Assembly (NCBI GenBank): GCA_039934875.1
Contig: JBDTLH010000367.1
Span: 1 to 14,414, forward strand
Direction of reading: 5' to 3'
Length of the DNA stretch: 14,414 nucleotides
Source: JBDTLH01 sp039934875
Lineage (GTDB): Bacteria; Acidobacteriota; Terriglobia; Terriglobales; Acidobacteriaceae
Positions within the stretch are counted from its first letter, which is position 1. The number at the start of each line of letters is the position of its first letter. Both the position numbers and the translations under genes were made by a program. A model generated the notes under the pieces. That model had not been told where the DNA came from. It saw only the letters and a program-made list of their open reading frames with translations, and did no database searches. Below, one piece after another: positions 12,520-14,414 of the stretch.

Positions 12520-13134
12520 GTGAATCCCACACGCATTGCGGTCCTCATTCTGGCGATGGTCGCGGCCCTGCCGGCGCAGCAGCAGCAGAGACCAAGCGCC
12601 GCCGGGTCACTCAGTGCACAGCTCAATTATTTGCGAGAGAACGCCGCCCGCCAGCGACCCGATCCCGCGCCCACCGTTCTTTCGCAAGCGGACATTAACG
12701 CCTATTTGGCGGGTGGCGCGGTCAAGCTGCCTAGCGGAGTGGAATCGCTCGCCGTTGCGCTCCATGCGCAACAAATCATTGGAAGCGCCAAGATAGACTT
12801 TGACAAGGTGCGAACCGCGGGCAGCGACAACAATCCTTTTCTCAGCATGTTTAGCGGCGTGCATGAGGTGGTGGTCGATGCCTTCGCCGAGGGCACAGAC
12901 GGCAAAGCTCTCATCCGCGTCAACTCCGCTTCTCTGGACGGGATCGTGCTGCCTCGCTTCGCGCTTGAACTCTTCGTCAGCAAATATGTCACGCCCAAGC
13001 ATCCCAACATTGGGCTGGACACGCGCTTTACCATGCCCGAACGAATCTCCACCGCCATGGTGAGCGAAGGAAGAGTTACGTTGGTCCAGAGAAAATCGGA
13101 CACCGGACGCCAGACGCCAGACGGCATCTTCTGA
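12520..13134 (+). CDS. Small exported protein, possibly LmeA/DUF2993-like
   Basis: A 204-residue product not assigned with confidence. It begins with a signal peptide (MNPTRIAVLILAMVAALPA, probable cleavage after A19) followed by QQQQ, so it is exported. The body (about 50-190) begins VLSQADINAYLAGG and continues as beta-rich sequence with VHEVVVDAF, ALIRVNSASLDGIVLPRFALEL and FTMPERISTAMVSEGRVTLVQR. This order loosely resembles lipid-binding LmeA/YceB-type proteins (S-x-x-x-[LI]-N-x-[YL]-L start, 'G..LP' middle, 'P..I....V..G.[VL]' end); the resemblance is by eye. The GTG at 12520 lies two bases after the AsmA stop, so coupling to an AsmA-family gene is likely and fits an envelope lipid role. 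The last dozen residues (DTGRQTPDGIF) come from a GACGCCAGACGCCAGAC repeat and may be a late extension. Confidence 0.78.
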   Translation: MNPTRIAVLILAMVAALPAQQQQRPSAAGSLSAQLNYLRENAARQRPDPAPTVLSQADINAYLAGGAVKLPSGVESLAVALHAQQIIGSAKIDFDKVRTAGSDNNPFLSMFSGVHEVVVDAFAEGTDGKALIRVNSASLDGIVLPRFALELFVSKYVTPKHPNIGLDTRFTMPERISTAMVSEGRVTLVQRKSDTGRQTPDGIF

Positions 13135-13146
13135 TTCTGACCTCCG

Positions 13147-14414
13147 CTAAATCTCCACCCTCTCCAAGTACTCCGCGACGCGCACGTTCCAATGCAGCTT
13201 CGCCTCAATCGCCGCTTGCAGCGCGGTTGCCGCCGCGGGATCGCCATGCACCAGATATGTCACCTGCGGAGCGCCCTGGAAGGTCCCCAGCCATGCCAGC
13301 AGCTCCGGCGTGTCAGCGTGATCGCTGAACTGCTGGAAGGAGACGATCTCCGTGCGGACCTCCACCGTTTGGCCGAACATCTTGATGGATTTCGCTCCAC
13401 TCTGCAGCAATTGCCCGCGCGTTCCTGGCGACTGGAAGCCGATGAACATCACCGTGTTCCGCGAATCGCCCAGGCGATGAAGCAGATGATGCAAGATGCG
13501 GCCGCCGCTCGCCATGCCGCTAGAGGAGACGATAATCTGGGGAGACCTGCTGTCGTTAATCACCTTCGACTGCTGCTGGGTCAGGTCAAATGAAAATCCC
13601 TCCCACTTGAGCGGCGATCCATACTTCGCAATCAGCGCTTTGGTCGCGTCGGTAAACTCCTCCGTGTGATTGAGAAACACTTGCACGGCTTTGATCGCCA
13701 TGGGCGAGTCCACGTGCACCGGCACACGCGGAATTTGCCCGGTCTCCATCAGCTCCTTCAAAACGAACAGCAGCTTCTGCGTGCGCTCCACCGCGAAGGC
13801 GGGGATGATTACCGTTCCCCCGCGCGCCAGCGTTTTCTTGATGCTTGCCGCCAGCTCCGGCCGCACGTCTTCGGTGGGATGCGTGCGATTGCCATAGGTT
13901 GATTCCATCACCAGCACATCGCACGACTCGCCCTCTTGCGGGCCGGTGTGCGCGACCTTTCCCGGAGCGACTTCGGTATCTCGCAACCGCCCGATGTCTC
14001 CGGTAAACAGCAGGCGCTTGGTGCCGCCCGCTAGGGAGAGGGTGATCTCCGCCATCGAGGAGCCGGTGATGTGCGCCGCCGGGACGAAGCGAAATGCGAA
14101 GTCGTCGGCGACCTTCCGCGTCGCGCCAAATTCGACTGGAACAAACTGCTTCATCGCCGCCCGGGCGTCGTCCTCGGTATAGAGCGGCAGCGCGGGATCA
14201 TGCTTGGACGTCTTATTGCGATTGTGAGCTGCGGCGTCCTCCTCCTGCAAATGCCCTGAATCGGCGAGCAGAATCGCACACAATTCGATGGTCGCGGGGG
14301 TGGCATACACCGGTCCCTTGTATCCCTCTTTCACCAGCCGCGGGATCCATCCCGAATGGTCGAGGTGCGCATGGGTCAACACCACCGCATCGATCTCCTG
14401 CGGGGAATCGGCAG
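13147..14414 (-). CDS. Beta-CASP metallo-beta-lactamase RNase-like hydrolase (5' end beyond window)
   Basis: A zinc-dependent nuclease-like hydrolase of the YSH1/CPSF73-related group (MBL fold plus beta-CASP plus RMMBL C-terminal domain), probably acting on RNA. The reading frame stays open to the window edge: ADSPQEIDAV precedes VLTHAHLDHSG, so the start and motif I are missing here. The zinc motif HAHLDH is at 14373-14356. Further hallmarks in order are HITGSSMAEI, LFTGDIGR, VMESTYGNRTH, GTVIIPAFAVERTQKLLFVL, VHVDSPMAIKA, IIVSSSGMASGGRILHHL and the C-terminal FSDHAD. All key histidines and aspartates that can be seen are intact. It ends at TAG 13147-13149, 12 bases from the convergent small exported gene. 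At least 422 residues are present. The family is firm; the substrate is inferred. Confidence 0.93.
   Translation of the reverse strand, partial: ADSPQEIDAVVLTHAHLDHSGWIPRLVKEGYKGPVYATPATIELCAILLADSGHLQEEDAAAHNRNKTSKHDPALPLYTEDDARAAMKQFVPVEFGATRKVADDFAFRFVPAAHITGSSMAEITLSLAGGTKRLLFTGDIGRLRDTEVAPGKVAHTGPQEGESCDVLVMESTYGNRTHPTEDVRPELAASIKKTLARGGTVIIPAFAVERTQKLLFVLKELMETGQIPRVPVHVDSPMAIKAVQVFLNHTEEFTDATKALIAKYGSPLKWEGFSFDLTQQQSKVINDSRSPQIIVSSSGMASGGRILHHLLHRLGDSRNTVMFIGFQSPGTRGQLLQSGAKSIKMFGQTVEVRTEIVSFQQFSDHADTPELLAWLGTFQGAPQVTYLVHGDPAAATALQAAIEAKLHWNVRVAEYLERVEI

Overview
The window looks like a chromosomal segment of an Acidobacteriota (Terriglobia-type) genome. This is inferred from the GC-rich coding sequence, frequent GTG/TTG starts, the futalosine-pathway gene mqnA, a tandem cluster of signal peptidase I genes, and short intergenic hairpins with TRAA loops. 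No rRNA, tRNA, phage, IS element or CRISPR array was seen. Genes are mostly housekeeping or cell-envelope genes; the only accessory-looking item is a small toxin-antitoxin pair.

Layout. (1) 56-2173: dprA (minus) and mqnA (plus) are divergently arranged; mqnA may be translated from a leaderless GTG. (2) 2174-3902: a repeat-rich intergenic region carries a 21-nt inverted repeat with two alternative right arms and a GGAAC/TCTAT-type ECF promoter. It leads into an ECF sigma factor whose stop overlaps the start of a membrane anti-sigma factor. That factor has a zinc-binding HxxxCxxC motif, one membrane span and a C-terminal part resembling a TonB C-terminal domain. (3) 3903-4794: REP-like hairpins, then a vapBC pair whose promoter is overlapped by a perfect 10-bp palindrome. 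(4) 4865-8119: a secreted TPR protein, RNase III (rnc) and a first signal peptidase I (lepB), close together and probably co-transcribed. (5) 8120-10019: two further lepB genes, about 71% identical to each other by hand count. They share similar upstream leaders and TTG starts, the mark of a tandem duplication that included regulatory sequence. (6) 10025-13134: an AsmA-family envelope protein and a small exported protein, tightly packed behind the last lepB. (7) 13147-14414: a convergent beta-CASP metallo-beta-lactamase RNase-like gene whose 5' end lies outside the window.

How they fit together: the central block (TPR protein, rnc, three lepB, AsmA, small exported protein) is an envelope and secretion cluster. 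Rnc-lepB adjacency is familiar from other bacteria, but three consecutive lepB genes of two sequence types followed by an AsmA gene is less usual. The sigma/anti-sigma module is a plausible envelope-stress sensor. I see no clearly new multi-gene system. The best candidates for a second look are the TonB_C-like anti-sigma factor, the lepB expansion with its shared leader, and the degenerate HxxxH motif in the TPR protein.
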